In this document: positions 30,550-38,783 of the stretch, piece after piece
Layout: each line of letters begins with the position of its first letter
Numbering within the stretch: the stretch's first letter is position 1
NCBI RefSeq assembly: GCF_016801775.1
Contig: NZ_CP069004.1
Coordinates: 1-64,000 of the forward strand
From: Sulfitobacter mediterraneus
Lineage (GTDB): Bacteria; Pseudomonadota; Alphaproteobacteria; Rhodobacterales; Rhodobacteraceae
DNA length: 64,000 nt
Direction: 5' to 3'
Translations under genes and position numbers: made by a program
Notes under the pieces: model-generated
Databases searched by the model: none
Seen by the model: the letters and a program-made list of their open reading frames with translations, nothing else
Told to the model about the DNA's origin: nothing

Positions 30550-31238
30550 CCGCACCGCAGGAAATCCCGCCGGAAGATGATGCGTTTCTGGCGGCAGAAT
30601 ATGCGCTCGGCCTTTCCGAAGGCGAAGATCTGGCCAATGCTCGGTTCAAGCTGGCCAATGACCGCCAGTTCGCGATCAAGGTGGCCGCATGGCAAGAAAG
30701 CTTTGCACGGCTGACGGACGATATCGCCCCGGTAAAACCGCCGCGCAAGATCAAGAAAAAACTGCTCAAGGACCTCTTCCCGAAACAGCAGGTTCCATTG
30801 CTGGAACGGCTCTGGGTGTGGAAGGGTATCAGCTTTGCTGCGATCGGATTGCTTGCCTATCTCGCCATTCCGATGCTGCGCCCCGCGCCGCCAGAAGTGC
30901 AGGTGCCGATACTGGCGGCACAACTCAAAGGGCAAGCCGGCCCGCTTGAACTTCTGGCCATTGTTGAGGCAGGCAGCAACGAGGTTGGATTGCGCCGCGT
31001 CGCAGGCGCTGCGCCCGAGGGGCGTGTGCTAGAGCTTTGGGCGATTTTGCCAGAGCAACCACCGTTGTCTCTCGGCGTGCTGCCGCAGGCGGAGGTCATG
31101 CGCATTGCATTGCCTGATGTGCTGTCTGGTCAGTTGGAACAAGTCACCCTCGCCATCACGGATGAGCCCATTGGCGGCGCGCCAGGCGGCAGCCCGACGG
31201 GCGAAATTCGCGCTCTTGGTGCTTTGGAAGAAATTTAA
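30546..31238 (+). CDS. anti-sigma factor, RskA family, membrane-anchored
   Basis: A 230-residue protein whose ATG overlaps the sigma factor stop codon as ATGA, so the two are translationally coupled. A longer frame from 30501 is not supported. The N-terminal cytoplasmic part has the AAEYALGLSEGE motif typical of RskA-like anti-sigma factors without zinc-binding cysteines; one membrane helix spans about 93-110; the outer part is an RskA-type C-terminal domain (LELWAILPEQPP). It probably holds the ECF sigma factor inactive at the membrane until a signal triggers release. Confidence 0.88.
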   Translation: MTAPQEIPPEDDAFLAAEYALGLSEGEDLANARFKLANDRQFAIKVAAWQESFARLTDDIAPVKPPRKIKKKLLKDLFPKQQVPLLERLWVWKGISFAAIGLLAYLAIPMLRPAPPEVQVPILAAQLKGQAGPLELLAIVEAGSNEVGLRRVAGAAPEGRVLELWAILPEQPPLSLGVLPQAEVMRIALPDVLSGQLEQVTLAITDEPIGGAPGGSPTGEIRALGALEEI

Positions 31239-31290
31239 AAGGCCTGAACTCAAGGTCTTGCTGAAATTCGCGAGAGAATTTCAACTATTT

Positions 31291-31318
31291 TGAAACTCTC
31301 CGCCACCCCGCTCCGTAT
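31291..31318 (+). promoter_or_regulatory. candidate ECF sigma-dependent promoter
   Basis: TGAAAC (31291-31296) and CGTAT (31314-31318) are separated by 17 bases, matching the general -35/-10 pattern of ECF sigma promoters. It lies about 50 bp before the fasciclin gene and directly after the sigma/anti-sigma pair. Recognition by the adjacent sigma factor is an inference. Confidence 0.5.
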
Positions 31319-31329
31319 CTTCATTACAA

Positions 31330-31355
31330 GCCGCCGAAGGGGCGGCGTTTTTGGA
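31330..31355 (+). terminator. GC-rich hairpin with T-run before the fasciclin gene
   Basis: GCCGCC pairs with GGCGGC around a tetraloop-sized gap and is followed by GTTTTTGG. It could end read-through from the anti-sigma gene. If the promoter at 31291 is used, it would instead form a stem-loop at the very 5' end of the fasciclin mRNA, immediately ahead of the GGAGG ribosome-binding site. Confidence 0.55.
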
Positions 31356-31368
31356 GGTAACGACCACA

Positions 31369-31914
31369 ATGTTTCACAAATTTGCAATAACCGCAGCAGC
31401 AGCCCTGATAGCAACCGCATCTTTCGCAGCCAACCCCGATGTGGGCGGCGCGGCGATGTTCGAGAAAAAGACAATCGTTGAAAACGCGGTCAACTCTGCC
31501 GATCACACAACACTTGTAGCCGCGGTCAAAGCCGCAGGTCTGGTGGACACTTTGAATTCCGAAGGGCCATTCACGGTCTTTGCACCCGTCAACTCCGCCT
31601 TCGAAGCGCTGCCAGCGGGCACCGTTGAAACGCTCCTGAAGCCAGAAAACAAGGATATGCTCGTCAAGGTTCTGACGGCCCATGTGGTGCCGGGCGATTG
31701 GTCAGCGGCGACCATCGCGGCCAAGGCAAAGGCATCCAATGACGGGTTCTATCACTTCAACGCAGCCTCAGGCGATGCGCTGTCCGCACAGGTGCGGGGC
31801 GGCAATGTCTATATCTATGACGAAAGCGGCAATGCCGCCAAAGTCACCATCGCTGACGTCAAACAATCCAATGGCGTGATCCATGTCGTCGATCATGTCC
31901 TCGTACCGAAGTAA
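31369..31914 (+). CDS. secreted fasciclin (FAS1) domain protein
   Basis: A 181-residue protein with a cleavable Sec signal (MFHKFAITAAAALIATASFA) and one FAS1 domain. The domain is seen in TLVAAVKAAGLVDTL, GPFTVFAPVNSAFEALP, LTAHVVPGDW and the C-terminal VIHVVDHVLVPK. The start is the ATG at 31369, eleven bases after GGAGG; an upstream TTG lies inside the ribosome-binding site. FAS1 proteins act in adhesion or cell-surface stress responses. Its position after the sigma/anti-sigma genes and a candidate ECF promoter suggests it is a main target of that sigma factor. Confidence 0.92.
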   Translation: MFHKFAITAAAALIATASFAANPDVGGAAMFEKKTIVENAVNSADHTTLVAAVKAAGLVDTLNSEGPFTVFAPVNSAFEALPAGTVETLLKPENKDMLVKVLTAHVVPGDWSAATIAAKAKASNDGFYHFNAASGDALSAQVRGGNVYIYDESGNAAKVTIADVKQSNGVIHVVDHVLVPK

Positions 31915-31955
31915 CCAGTGCCGCAAGTGACCACCCCACTTGCTTAAATGGTGCC

Positions 31956-31995
31956 ACCGGACCGATGTGCCTGCATGTCGGTCCGGTTTGTATTT
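31956..31995 (+). terminator. intrinsic terminator after the fasciclin gene
   Basis: ACCGGACCGA (31956-31965) pairs perfectly with TCGGTCCGGT (31978-31987) and is followed by TTTGTATTT. It is a strong rho-independent terminator 42 bp after the stop codon. Confidence 0.85.
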
Positions 31996-32099
31996 CGCGC
32001 CGCAAACGCAACGCCACTTGATCAGGAGCGACGCTGCATTTTGACCTACAGGTCGTTTTCTGTGTTGAGAAAATGCTGCGCCGGACGCATGCTGACGTT

Positions 32100-33080
32100 A
32101 TGAAAGCCCCCCTGATTGACAATCTGCAATATGCCAATTTCTCTCCCGCGATCTTCGAACAGATGCGGCAGGGCGGTGTGGATGCAGTGCATGTGACCAT
32201 CGCCTATCACGAGAATTTTCGCGAAATGGTGCTGAACCTTGAACGCTGGAACCGCTGGTTTGAGGACCATCCCGATCTGATTTTCAAGGGCACAAGCGCC
32301 GCTGATGTGGAACTGGCCCAAGAAACCGGACGCACCGCGATCTTCTTCGGCTTCCAAAACCCCAGCCCAATCGAAGACGACATCGGCCTTGTCGAGATTT
32401 GCCATCAACTTGGCATCCGGTTCATGCAGCTGACCTATAACAACCAATCCTTACTGGCCACGGGCTGTTATGAGGAGGACGACACCGGACTGACCCGCAT
32501 GGGCCGCGAGGTGGTGGCTGAGATGAACCGCGTCGGCATGGTGGTGGACATGTCCCATTCTGCGGACCGCTCCACGTTGGAGGCGATTGACCATTCGACC
32601 CGCCCGATTGCCATCACCCATGCCAATCCGCATTGGTGGCATGCCGCGCTGCGCAACAAATCAGACGAGGTGCTCAAAGCCTTGACCAAGGCAGGGGGGA
32701 TGCTTGGCTTCTCGGTTTATCCACACCACCTCGCGGGCGGCTCTGATTGTACGATTGAGAGCTTCTGCACAATGATCGCAGAGGCGGCTGACCGATACGG
32801 GGCGCAGAACCTCGGTATTGGCACAGATCTTTGCCAGAACCAGCCCGACAGCATCGTCACATGGATGCGTGTGGGCCGCTGGACCAAGGGCATCGACTAT
32901 GGCGAAGGATCCGCCAGCAACGCGGGCTTTCCCCCGATGCCAAACTGGTTCAATGACAACCGCGATTTTGGCAACATTCGCAATGGCTTGACCAATGCGG
33001 GGCTGAGCGTTGCCGAAGTTGACGGGATCATGGGCGGCAACTGGGCGCGGTTCTACAGCGAAAGTTTTGGCCCGGCATGA
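32100..33080 (+). CDS. M19 (membrane dipeptidase) family protein, metal site incomplete
   Basis: A 326-residue TIM-barrel protein of the renal dipeptidase family. The start is taken at ATG 32100; a frame from 32073 is also open. Family landmarks are GIRFMQLTYNNQS, VVDMSHSAD (His153), AITHANP (His174), ALRNKSDE and GIGTDL. However, the N-terminal HxD zinc ligands are absent (the region reads LIDNLQ), and the bridging glutamate position is Gln86 (FGFQN). The protein may therefore bind one metal or have another function. It is the first gene of an overlapping three-gene operon. Similar M19 proteins occur near dimethylglycine catabolism genes in pseudomonads, which is only a hint. Confidence 0.82.
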   Translation: MKAPLIDNLQYANFSPAIFEQMRQGGVDAVHVTIAYHENFREMVLNLERWNRWFEDHPDLIFKGTSAADVELAQETGRTAIFFGFQNPSPIEDDIGLVEICHQLGIRFMQLTYNNQSLLATGCYEEDDTGLTRMGREVVAEMNRVGMVVDMSHSADRSTLEAIDHSTRPIAITHANPHWWHAALRNKSDEVLKALTKAGGMLGFSVYPHHLAGGSDCTIESFCTMIAEAADRYGAQNLGIGTDLCQNQPDSIVTWMRVGRWTKGIDYGEGSASNAGFPPMPNWFNDNRDFGNIRNGLTNAGLSVAEVDGIMGGNWARFYSESFGPA

Positions 33081-34720
33081 AGGACGATGTGATCCCACCA
33101 CAAATGCCCCTGCGCCCTCCCGATGAGGTGATGCGCCTGGCGCGGATGGGATCGATGTTTCCCACCCGGCTGTCGTTTCTGCGCAGTATGATCCGGCGGC
33201 TGGCACAGGAAAACGCCCATGTCGCCCGCCCGGTCTGGAACATGGACGCAGACGGTTTTGGCCATGCTGTTTATTCGCTGCGATTTGGCGGTCATGTATA
33301 TTCTCTGGTGGCCATCTCTACCGATCTGCCACCTGAGTTGCGCACGGATCGGGTGATCGCCACCGCGTGGGACAGTGCCTATGTCCTTTATGACGGGGTG
33401 CCGGACGAAGCAGAAATCGCCCGGATCGCCGCTGCCGCCCCCAAACAGGAGGCGGCCCGGTTCACCGAACGTGATCTGGTTCTCAGCCGTGCCAACAAAT
33501 CCGTGCGGCTCTTTGCCCATGTGGTGCAGGCCTTGCAGGATGGTCAGCAACCGGATGAAAAGATGATCCGCGACGTAGGCTATCTGATGCGCACCACGGC
33601 GGTCTATGGCAACGGCAAATTTGGCATCGCGGATCGGGCGTTGATCGCGGATCGCCCCGGTCTGGAAGGGCCGTTCGCTGCTGAAATGCTGACGGTCTGG
33701 CTGATCCGGCATTTCACCCATGATCTGGTCGAACATGTGGGCGGCGCCAAGCTGGATCCCCGGATCAAGCGCCATCTGGGCATCGGCAATTCCACCGGCC
33801 TTGGCATGGCGCCGTTTCTGGTGACCCATCCGGTGCTGCTCAACAATTGGATGATGGCGCGTGAGACTGCATTGGCACGGGTCCGCGCCATTGAAACGCT
33901 CAGCCCAGCCCAGCAGGACCGCCTGATGCAACTGGCCATCCGCGCCGCACGGCATCTGGCGGAATGGGATGTACCGGACCCCGAACATCAGGCCCGCATC
34001 GTGACCTTGCGGGCGGATTGGCAGTCGGTCCTGTCAGATCTGAAATTTGATGGCACGCATCCGCTGGACAAAGCGATGGAACAGGCCGCCCGCTTCAGCT
34101 TTGATGTGCAGGAATTGATGGCGGCACTGGTGATCGAACCCTTTGGTGATCTGGTCGACGGCCTGTGCGGTTGCATGGCCGACCCGCAAGGCCCGTTTTG
34201 CCCGCCGCTGACGGGCACCGCCGCCCTGCAAGACAGCATCCGCAGCCACTTCAATTGGGCGCTTGTGCCGGATTACGATGCAGACACCGGCTGCGGCCAG
34301 TTCTGGTATGTGTCTGAAGCGAAACAGGAACCCCGCCTTGGCCTGCGCTTTTCCGAGCCCGGCGCAGAACTGGAAAGTCCGCTGGACATCGGACGTCAGA
34401 TCAAAGCGCTCCAGATGGCGCTGCCGGATGAGGATCAACCCATTTCAACCTTCCTGTCGGACCACCCGCAGCACGCCATGGCGGTGGAGCGTGTGCAACT
34501 GGGCGCGGTGCATCCCTATGCCGAGATCCGCGATAACCTGATCGCGACCTCCTGCCTGCCCATCGACATGCTGCGCTGCAAACTGTCGTTCTTTGGCGCG
34601 TCGAAATTTGACCCCAAATCGGATCGCTGGACCCGGATCACCCTGTGTCAGGGCGCGCCGCTTGCGGATGAATTGAACGCATCAGCAGATGACTGGTGGC
34701 TGCCGGTGTTTGCCCCATGA
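33077..34720 (+). CDS. conserved hypothetical protein (547 aa)
   Basis: A 547-residue protein that I do not assign to a known family. No signal peptide, membrane helix or nucleotide-binding motif is visible. It is largely helical, with a hydrophilic middle and cysteine/glycine-containing segment DGLCGCMADPQGPFCPP near 360-375. Its ATG overlaps the stop of the M19 gene (ATGA), and its own stop overlaps the next start, so the three proteins are made as a coupled set. Codon use is like that of its neighbours. Function unknown. Confidence 0.8.
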   Translation: MKDDVIPPQMPLRPPDEVMRLARMGSMFPTRLSFLRSMIRRLAQENAHVARPVWNMDADGFGHAVYSLRFGGHVYSLVAISTDLPPELRTDRVIATAWDSAYVLYDGVPDEAEIARIAAAAPKQEAARFTERDLVLSRANKSVRLFAHVVQALQDGQQPDEKMIRDVGYLMRTTAVYGNGKFGIADRALIADRPGLEGPFAAEMLTVWLIRHFTHDLVEHVGGAKLDPRIKRHLGIGNSTGLGMAPFLVTHPVLLNNWMMARETALARVRAIETLSPAQQDRLMQLAIRAARHLAEWDVPDPEHQARIVTLRADWQSVLSDLKFDGTHPLDKAMEQAARFSFDVQELMAALVIEPFGDLVDGLCGCMADPQGPFCPPLTGTAALQDSIRSHFNWALVPDYDADTGCGQFWYVSEAKQEPRLGLRFSEPGAELESPLDIGRQIKALQMALPDEDQPISTFLSDHPQHAMAVERVQLGAVHPYAEIRDNLIATSCLPIDMLRCKLSFFGASKFDPKSDRWTRITLCQGAPLADELNASADDWWLPVFAP

Positions 34721-35208
34721 TCGGTTCCGCAAATGAAGTGATGAACCTTGCCGCAAAGGCCGCGCGCGGTGGTGGCGCCCCCGTGGCGCAGGCCTATGCC
34801 TTTGGCCGGGCTGCGGCCTGCCACCTCATTGCGGGCCGTCCCGCCGCGGATCTGGGTGCGGCGCTTGACGCTCTGCCAAACGGCCCGATCCTCGATCTGC
34901 CGGTGCTGCTGATGGCCTGCGCCGAAGCCCGGCAGCATGAGGCAATGATTCCCGCCGGTCCACTGCCCGAACTCACGCTGAGCTATGCCCAAACCCAATC
35001 CTTCGCCTGCACCGCGATACTCTGCGGCAGTCAACTCACTGTATCCCAGACCTTCGATCAACAGGCCGTCCAAACACCCGCCAAACGCGTCACATTGCCC
35101 GATACACTGGCGGCTAAAATGCAAACTCTCGCGGCCCGCCTTTTGGTTCCCGAAACCGAAGCCTCCCGCCTTGCCGGGGCAGGGGCCGGTCTGACCGACA
35201 ACGACTGA
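34717..35208 (+). CDS. DUF3726-like protein
   Basis: A 163-residue soluble protein. The chosen ATG at 34717 overlaps the stop of the preceding gene as ATGA; the frame extends seven codons further upstream but inside that gene. The N-terminus (SANEVMNLAAKAARGGGAPVAQAYAFGRAA) fits DUF3726, a small family found beside M19 dipeptidase-like genes in marine alphaproteobacteria. It is the last gene of the three-gene operon. No biochemical function is known to me. Confidence 0.72.
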   Translation: MIGSANEVMNLAAKAARGGGAPVAQAYAFGRAAACHLIAGRPAADLGAALDALPNGPILDLPVLLMACAEARQHEAMIPAGPLPELTLSYAQTQSFACTAILCGSQLTVSQTFDQQAVQTPAKRVTLPDTLAAKMQTLAARLLVPETEASRLAGAGAGLTDND

Positions 35209-35245
35209 TCCCCCCTTTTTGGCCCTAAATATTCTTGGGGGGTTT

Positions 35246-35264
35246 GGGGGGCAAACAGCCCCCC
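35246..35264 (+). terminator. G6C hairpin between convergent genes
   Basis: GGGGGGC and GCCCCCC are separated by five bases. It lies 38 bp after the DUF3726-like gene and may end that operon, although no T-run follows. Confidence 0.4.
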
Positions 35265-35270
35265 ATCACC

Positions 35271-35294
35271 AAAATAGAATGCGGCGCAGCCGCA
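35271..35294 (-). terminator. hairpin after hrpB
   Basis: On the - strand GCGGC-TGC-GCCGC is followed by ATTCTATTTT. It lies just after the hrpB stop codon and is a plausible intrinsic terminator. Confidence 0.5.
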
Positions 35295-35301
35295 CATCCT
35301 A

Positions 35302-37716
35302 TCACGTCCCGCGCGGCTTGGCCCGCAGGGTCGGATCGGCCACGGTGGGGTCTTCGGGCCATGGATGGCGCGGATAACGCCCGCGCATGTCCTTGCGCAC
35401 ATCCAGATAAGAGCTGACCCAGAACCCCGGCAAATCGGTTGTCACCTGTACCGGGCGCTGGGCGGGGGACAGCAGGGTGATCTGCAAGGGTTGCCCTGCG
35501 ATTTGCGGATGCCGTGTGACGCCAAACACCTCCTGCAATCGCAGCGATATCTGCGGCTGCGCACCGGAATAATCTATTGGAACCTTGCGGCCCAGCGGCG
35601 TTTCGAAATGCGCGGGGGCGGCGCGGTCAAGCGCTTGGGTCTGATCCCAATCCAGTCGCCCGCGCAGGGCTGGCAAAAGATCAAACCCCTTCCAGTCCCC
35701 CGCGCTGCGCACCCCTGTCAGATGCGGCAAAAGCCATTCCTCCAGTGTCGCCATCAAATGCGAATCGGAAAAGTCGGGAAACCCTTCGCCCATCAGGGCT
35801 GCCCGCGACAAAAACCGCTGCGCTGCGGCGGAGGGCAAGAGCCCCAACTGCCGAACGCCGTCCAGCATCGCCAGCGCCACAGCCTCTGGCGGTGCGTCTG
35901 GCCAGTTGCGATCTTCCAGAACCAATGCGCCAAAACGCTGCTGCTGGCGGGTCAACACACGGTTTTCGCGTCGCGACCAGGTGCAGACATCCTGCCACAG
36001 GATCTGATCTTCAAACACCTCGCGCAGATCGGCCTCGCTGATCCGGGCGGCTTGCCGAACCTTGGCCTCGCGCGGATCACCATCGAGATCGGTGGCCACG
36101 ATCAAACGTTCCCCCGCCATCGCATCGCCCTGCGGCATCACTGCCCCTTTGCCGCCAGACAGCACATAGCGCGGCGCGTCCCCCTTGCGGCGCAGGCCGA
36201 CCCGGTCCGGATAGGCCAGGGCCGCCAAAACCCCGATATCGTCAGAACCGGGGCCGTTCTGGCCCTTCGCCAGCCGCTTGGCCTCCTGCCGGATGCGGGC
36301 CAGCGTTGGCGCATGGGCCTGCGCCGCGCCGCCTTGGCCGCGAATGGCCGCCATGCGCAAGGACAGATCGACACCCGCGCCGCGCAGCGGATCACGTTCC
36401 GCCAGCAGCGCCGCCAATGTCGGGGCCAGCGGGCCGCCTTTGGCCACCATATGCGCCAGCCGGGGATGCAGCGGCAGCCGCGCCAAGGCCCGCCCATGTG
36501 CGGTGATCCGGCCCTGAGCGTCCAACGCTTCCAACATCCGCAGCACATTCTGCGCCTCGGCCAGACGCCCCTCATGGGGCGGCGTAACAAAGGCCAGATC
36601 GTTTGGCTGCGCCCCCCAAAGCGCCAGTTCAAGCGCAAATCCGGTGAGATCTCCCGCCTCAATCTCGGCGGGCGGGTAGGCGGCCAATGCCCCTTCTTCG
36701 CCCTTGGTCCACAGCTTGTAGGCCACTCCTTCGGACATCCGGCCCGCGCGGCCCGCCCGTTGTGTGGCCTCGGCGCGGGTGACCTTATCCGTGACCAGTC
36801 GGGACATGCCGGAGGCCGCGTCAAACCGCGCCCGACGTGCCCGCCCGCCATCCACGACGATCGTGATGCCTTCGATCGTGAGGGAGGTTTCTGCAATCGA
36901 GGTGGCCAAGACCACCTTGCGCCCCGTTTGCGCAGGGCGGATCGCGGTCCGTTGCGCTTTGAAATCCATCGCCCCGAACAGCGGCGCGATGGTGCAGTCT
37001 TTCGGCACCTGCGCGGCCAGCAGGCTTTCAACCCGCCGGATTTCGCCTTCCCCCGGCAGAAACACCAGCGCCGATCCCTTCGCCTCCGCCAGCGCGGTCA
37101 GAACCAGATCAGAGACCGCATTCTCAAAGCGCTCTTTGCCAATTGGGCGAGACAACCAGCGCGACTCAACAGGAAAAGACCGCCCCTCGGATGTCACAAT
37201 CGGCGCCTGCATCAGCTCGGCCACCGGGGCGGCGTCCAGTGTCGCAGACATCGCCACCAGCATCAGATCATCGCGCAGCGCCCCGGCCACCTCAAGACAG
37301 AGCGCCAGCCCCAGATCGGCATTGAGGGACCGTTCATGAAATTCGTCGAAAATTACCGCGCCGACACCGGGCAGATCCGGATCACCTTGCAACATGCGGG
37401 TCAAGATACCCTCGGTCACCACTTCGATGCGGGTCTCTTTGCTGATTGCCGAGGCACCGCGCACACGGTAGCCGACGGTCTGTCCGACCTCTTGCCCCAA
37501 AGTGGCCGCCATCCGCTCCGCCGCTGCGCGCGCGGCAAGGCGGCGCGGCTCCAGCATCAGGATGCGCCCCTCGGTCAAACCTGCCTCCAGCATGGCCAGC
37601 GGCACACGGGTGGTTTTACCCGCACCAGGCGGCGCTTGCAGCACCACGCGGCCTGTGCTGCGCAGGGCGGCAAGGACCTGCGGCAATACGTCGTCGATGG
37701 GCAAAGCAAATGACAT
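35302..37716 (-). CDS. hrpB: ATP-dependent helicase HrpB
   Basis: An 804-residue DEAH-box helicase. Walker A is APPGAGKTT near residue 28, Walker B is DEFHERS, motif III is MSATLDAAP, and motif VI is QRAGRAGR. The helicase core is followed by the HA2 and HrpB C-terminal domains (WVSSYLDVRKDMRGRYPRHPWPEDP at the end). HrpB is widespread in Proteobacteria; its exact RNA or DNA substrate is not well defined. Full length for the family. It is divergent from meaB with about 80 bp between them. Confidence 0.96.
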   Translation of the reverse strand: MSFALPIDDVLPQVLAALRSTGRVVLQAPPGAGKTTRVPLAMLEAGLTEGRILMLEPRRLAARAAAERMAATLGQEVGQTVGYRVRGASAISKETRIEVVTEGILTRMLQGDPDLPGVGAVIFDEFHERSLNADLGLALCLEVAGALRDDLMLVAMSATLDAAPVAELMQAPIVTSEGRSFPVESRWLSRPIGKERFENAVSDLVLTALAEAKGSALVFLPGEGEIRRVESLLAAQVPKDCTIAPLFGAMDFKAQRTAIRPAQTGRKVVLATSIAETSLTIEGITIVVDGGRARRARFDAASGMSRLVTDKVTRAEATQRAGRAGRMSEGVAYKLWTKGEEGALAAYPPAEIEAGDLTGFALELALWGAQPNDLAFVTPPHEGRLAEAQNVLRMLEALDAQGRITAHGRALARLPLHPRLAHMVAKGGPLAPTLAALLAERDPLRGAGVDLSLRMAAIRGQGGAAQAHAPTLARIRQEAKRLAKGQNGPGSDDIGVLAALAYPDRVGLRRKGDAPRYVLSGGKGAVMPQGDAMAGERLIVATDLDGDPREAKVRQAARISEADLREVFEDQILWQDVCTWSRRENRVLTRQQQRFGALVLEDRNWPDAPPEAVALAMLDGVRQLGLLPSAAAQRFLSRAALMGEGFPDFSDSHLMATLEEWLLPHLTGVRSAGDWKGFDLLPALRGRLDWDQTQALDRAAPAHFETPLGRKVPIDYSGAQPQISLRLQEVFGVTRHPQIAGQPLQITLLSPAQRPVQVTTDLPGFWVSSYLDVRKDMRGRYPRHPWPEDPTVADPTLRAKPRGT

Positions 37717-37794
37717 AGCGCTTTATCAGGGAAACAGAGGGCCGCGCCAAGGGCAGGGGATGGACATTTCACCGCTGTCCCGCGAAAAAGCGGC

Positions 37795-38769
37795 ATGGAT
37801 ATTCAAGACCTTGCCCAACGGGTCACCGCCGGAGAGCGCCGTGCCCTTGCCCGCGCGATCACATTGGTTGAATCGGCCCGCGACGATCATCGCGCGGCGG
37901 CAACTGATCTGCTCGCCGCATTGCCGCAGGACCGTCAGGCGCTGCGCATTGGCCTGTCCGGCACGCCGGGGGTGGGCAAATCGACTTTTATCGAGAGCTT
38001 CGGCATGATGTTGACCGCGCAGGGAAAGCGCGTAGCGGTGCTTGCGGTTGATCCGTCGTCGTCGCGCTTTGGCGGGTCGATCTTGGGCGACAAGACCCGC
38101 ATGGATCATCTCAGCCGTGATCCAAATGCCTTTATCCGCCCGTCCCCCAGCCAGACCCACCTGGGCGGCGTGGCCCGCCGCACCCGCGAGGCCGTGCGCC
38201 TTTGTGAGGCGGCCGGCTTTGATGTGGTGTTGATCGAAACCGTGGGCGTCGGCCAATCCGAAACCGTTGTGGCGGAAATGTCTGATCTGTTCTTGTTGCT
38301 GCTGGCCCCGGCAGGCGGCGATGAATTGCAGGGTGTCAAGCGCGGCATCATGGAAATGGCCGATGTGATCTTGGTCAACAAGGCGGATGGCGATTTGAAA
38401 GCCGCCGCCACGCGCACCTGCGCCGATTATGCCGGCGCCCTGCGTCTGCTGCGCAAACGGCCGCAAGATCCCGATGGCTACCCCAAGGCGATGACCGTTT
38501 CGGCACTGCAGGAAAACGGACTGGGCGAGGCTTGGGAGGCGCTGGAAAACCTCACGGACTGGCGCCGCGCCAATGGGTTTTGGGACAGCACCCGTGCCGC
38601 CCAGGCGCGGTATTGGTTCAACGAAGATGTAAAACAGCGGCTCTTGGCACGATTGCAGGCGCCCGACGCGCAGGCCGCATTGGCCGATCTGGGGGATAAG
38701 GTTGCCGAAGGCGCGGTTGATCCGGCAGCAGCGGCGCAAGATTTTGTAGATCAGCTTGGCAGGGCGTAA
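37795..38769 (+). CDS. meaB: MeaB/ArgK family GTPase (methylmalonyl-CoA mutase chaperone)
   Basis: A 324-residue G3E-type GTPase with P-loop GTPGVGKST (about residues 56-64), the VDPSSSRFGGSILGDKTRM switch segment, ETVGVGQSE, and NKAD for guanine recognition. MeaB protects and reloads adenosylcobalamin-dependent methylmalonyl-CoA mutase. No mutase gene is within the window, which is usual for alphaproteobacteria where it lies elsewhere. The gene is convergent with xerC, the two stops being about 14 bp apart. Confidence 0.95.
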   Translation: MDIQDLAQRVTAGERRALARAITLVESARDDHRAAATDLLAALPQDRQALRIGLSGTPGVGKSTFIESFGMMLTAQGKRVAVLAVDPSSSRFGGSILGDKTRMDHLSRDPNAFIRPSPSQTHLGGVARRTREAVRLCEAAGFDVVLIETVGVGQSETVVAEMSDLFLLLLAPAGGDELQGVKRGIMEMADVILVNKADGDLKAAATRTCADYAGALRLLRKRPQDPDGYPKAMTVSALQENGLGEAWEALENLTDWRRANGFWDSTRAAQARYWFNEDVKQRLLARLQAPDAQAALADLGDKVAEGAVDPAAAAQDFVDQLGRA

Positions 38770-38783
38770 CCCGCTTTCGGTGC

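Noticed and set aside
32717..32725. TTATCCACA, a perfect DnaA box
   Set aside because: Single site inside the M19-like coding sequence with no cluster of boxes or AT-rich unwinding element, so not an origin.
35365..37713. 782-residue open frame on the + strand
   Set aside because: Antisense shadow of hrpB in GC-rich sequence; basic, low-complexity composition and no motifs.
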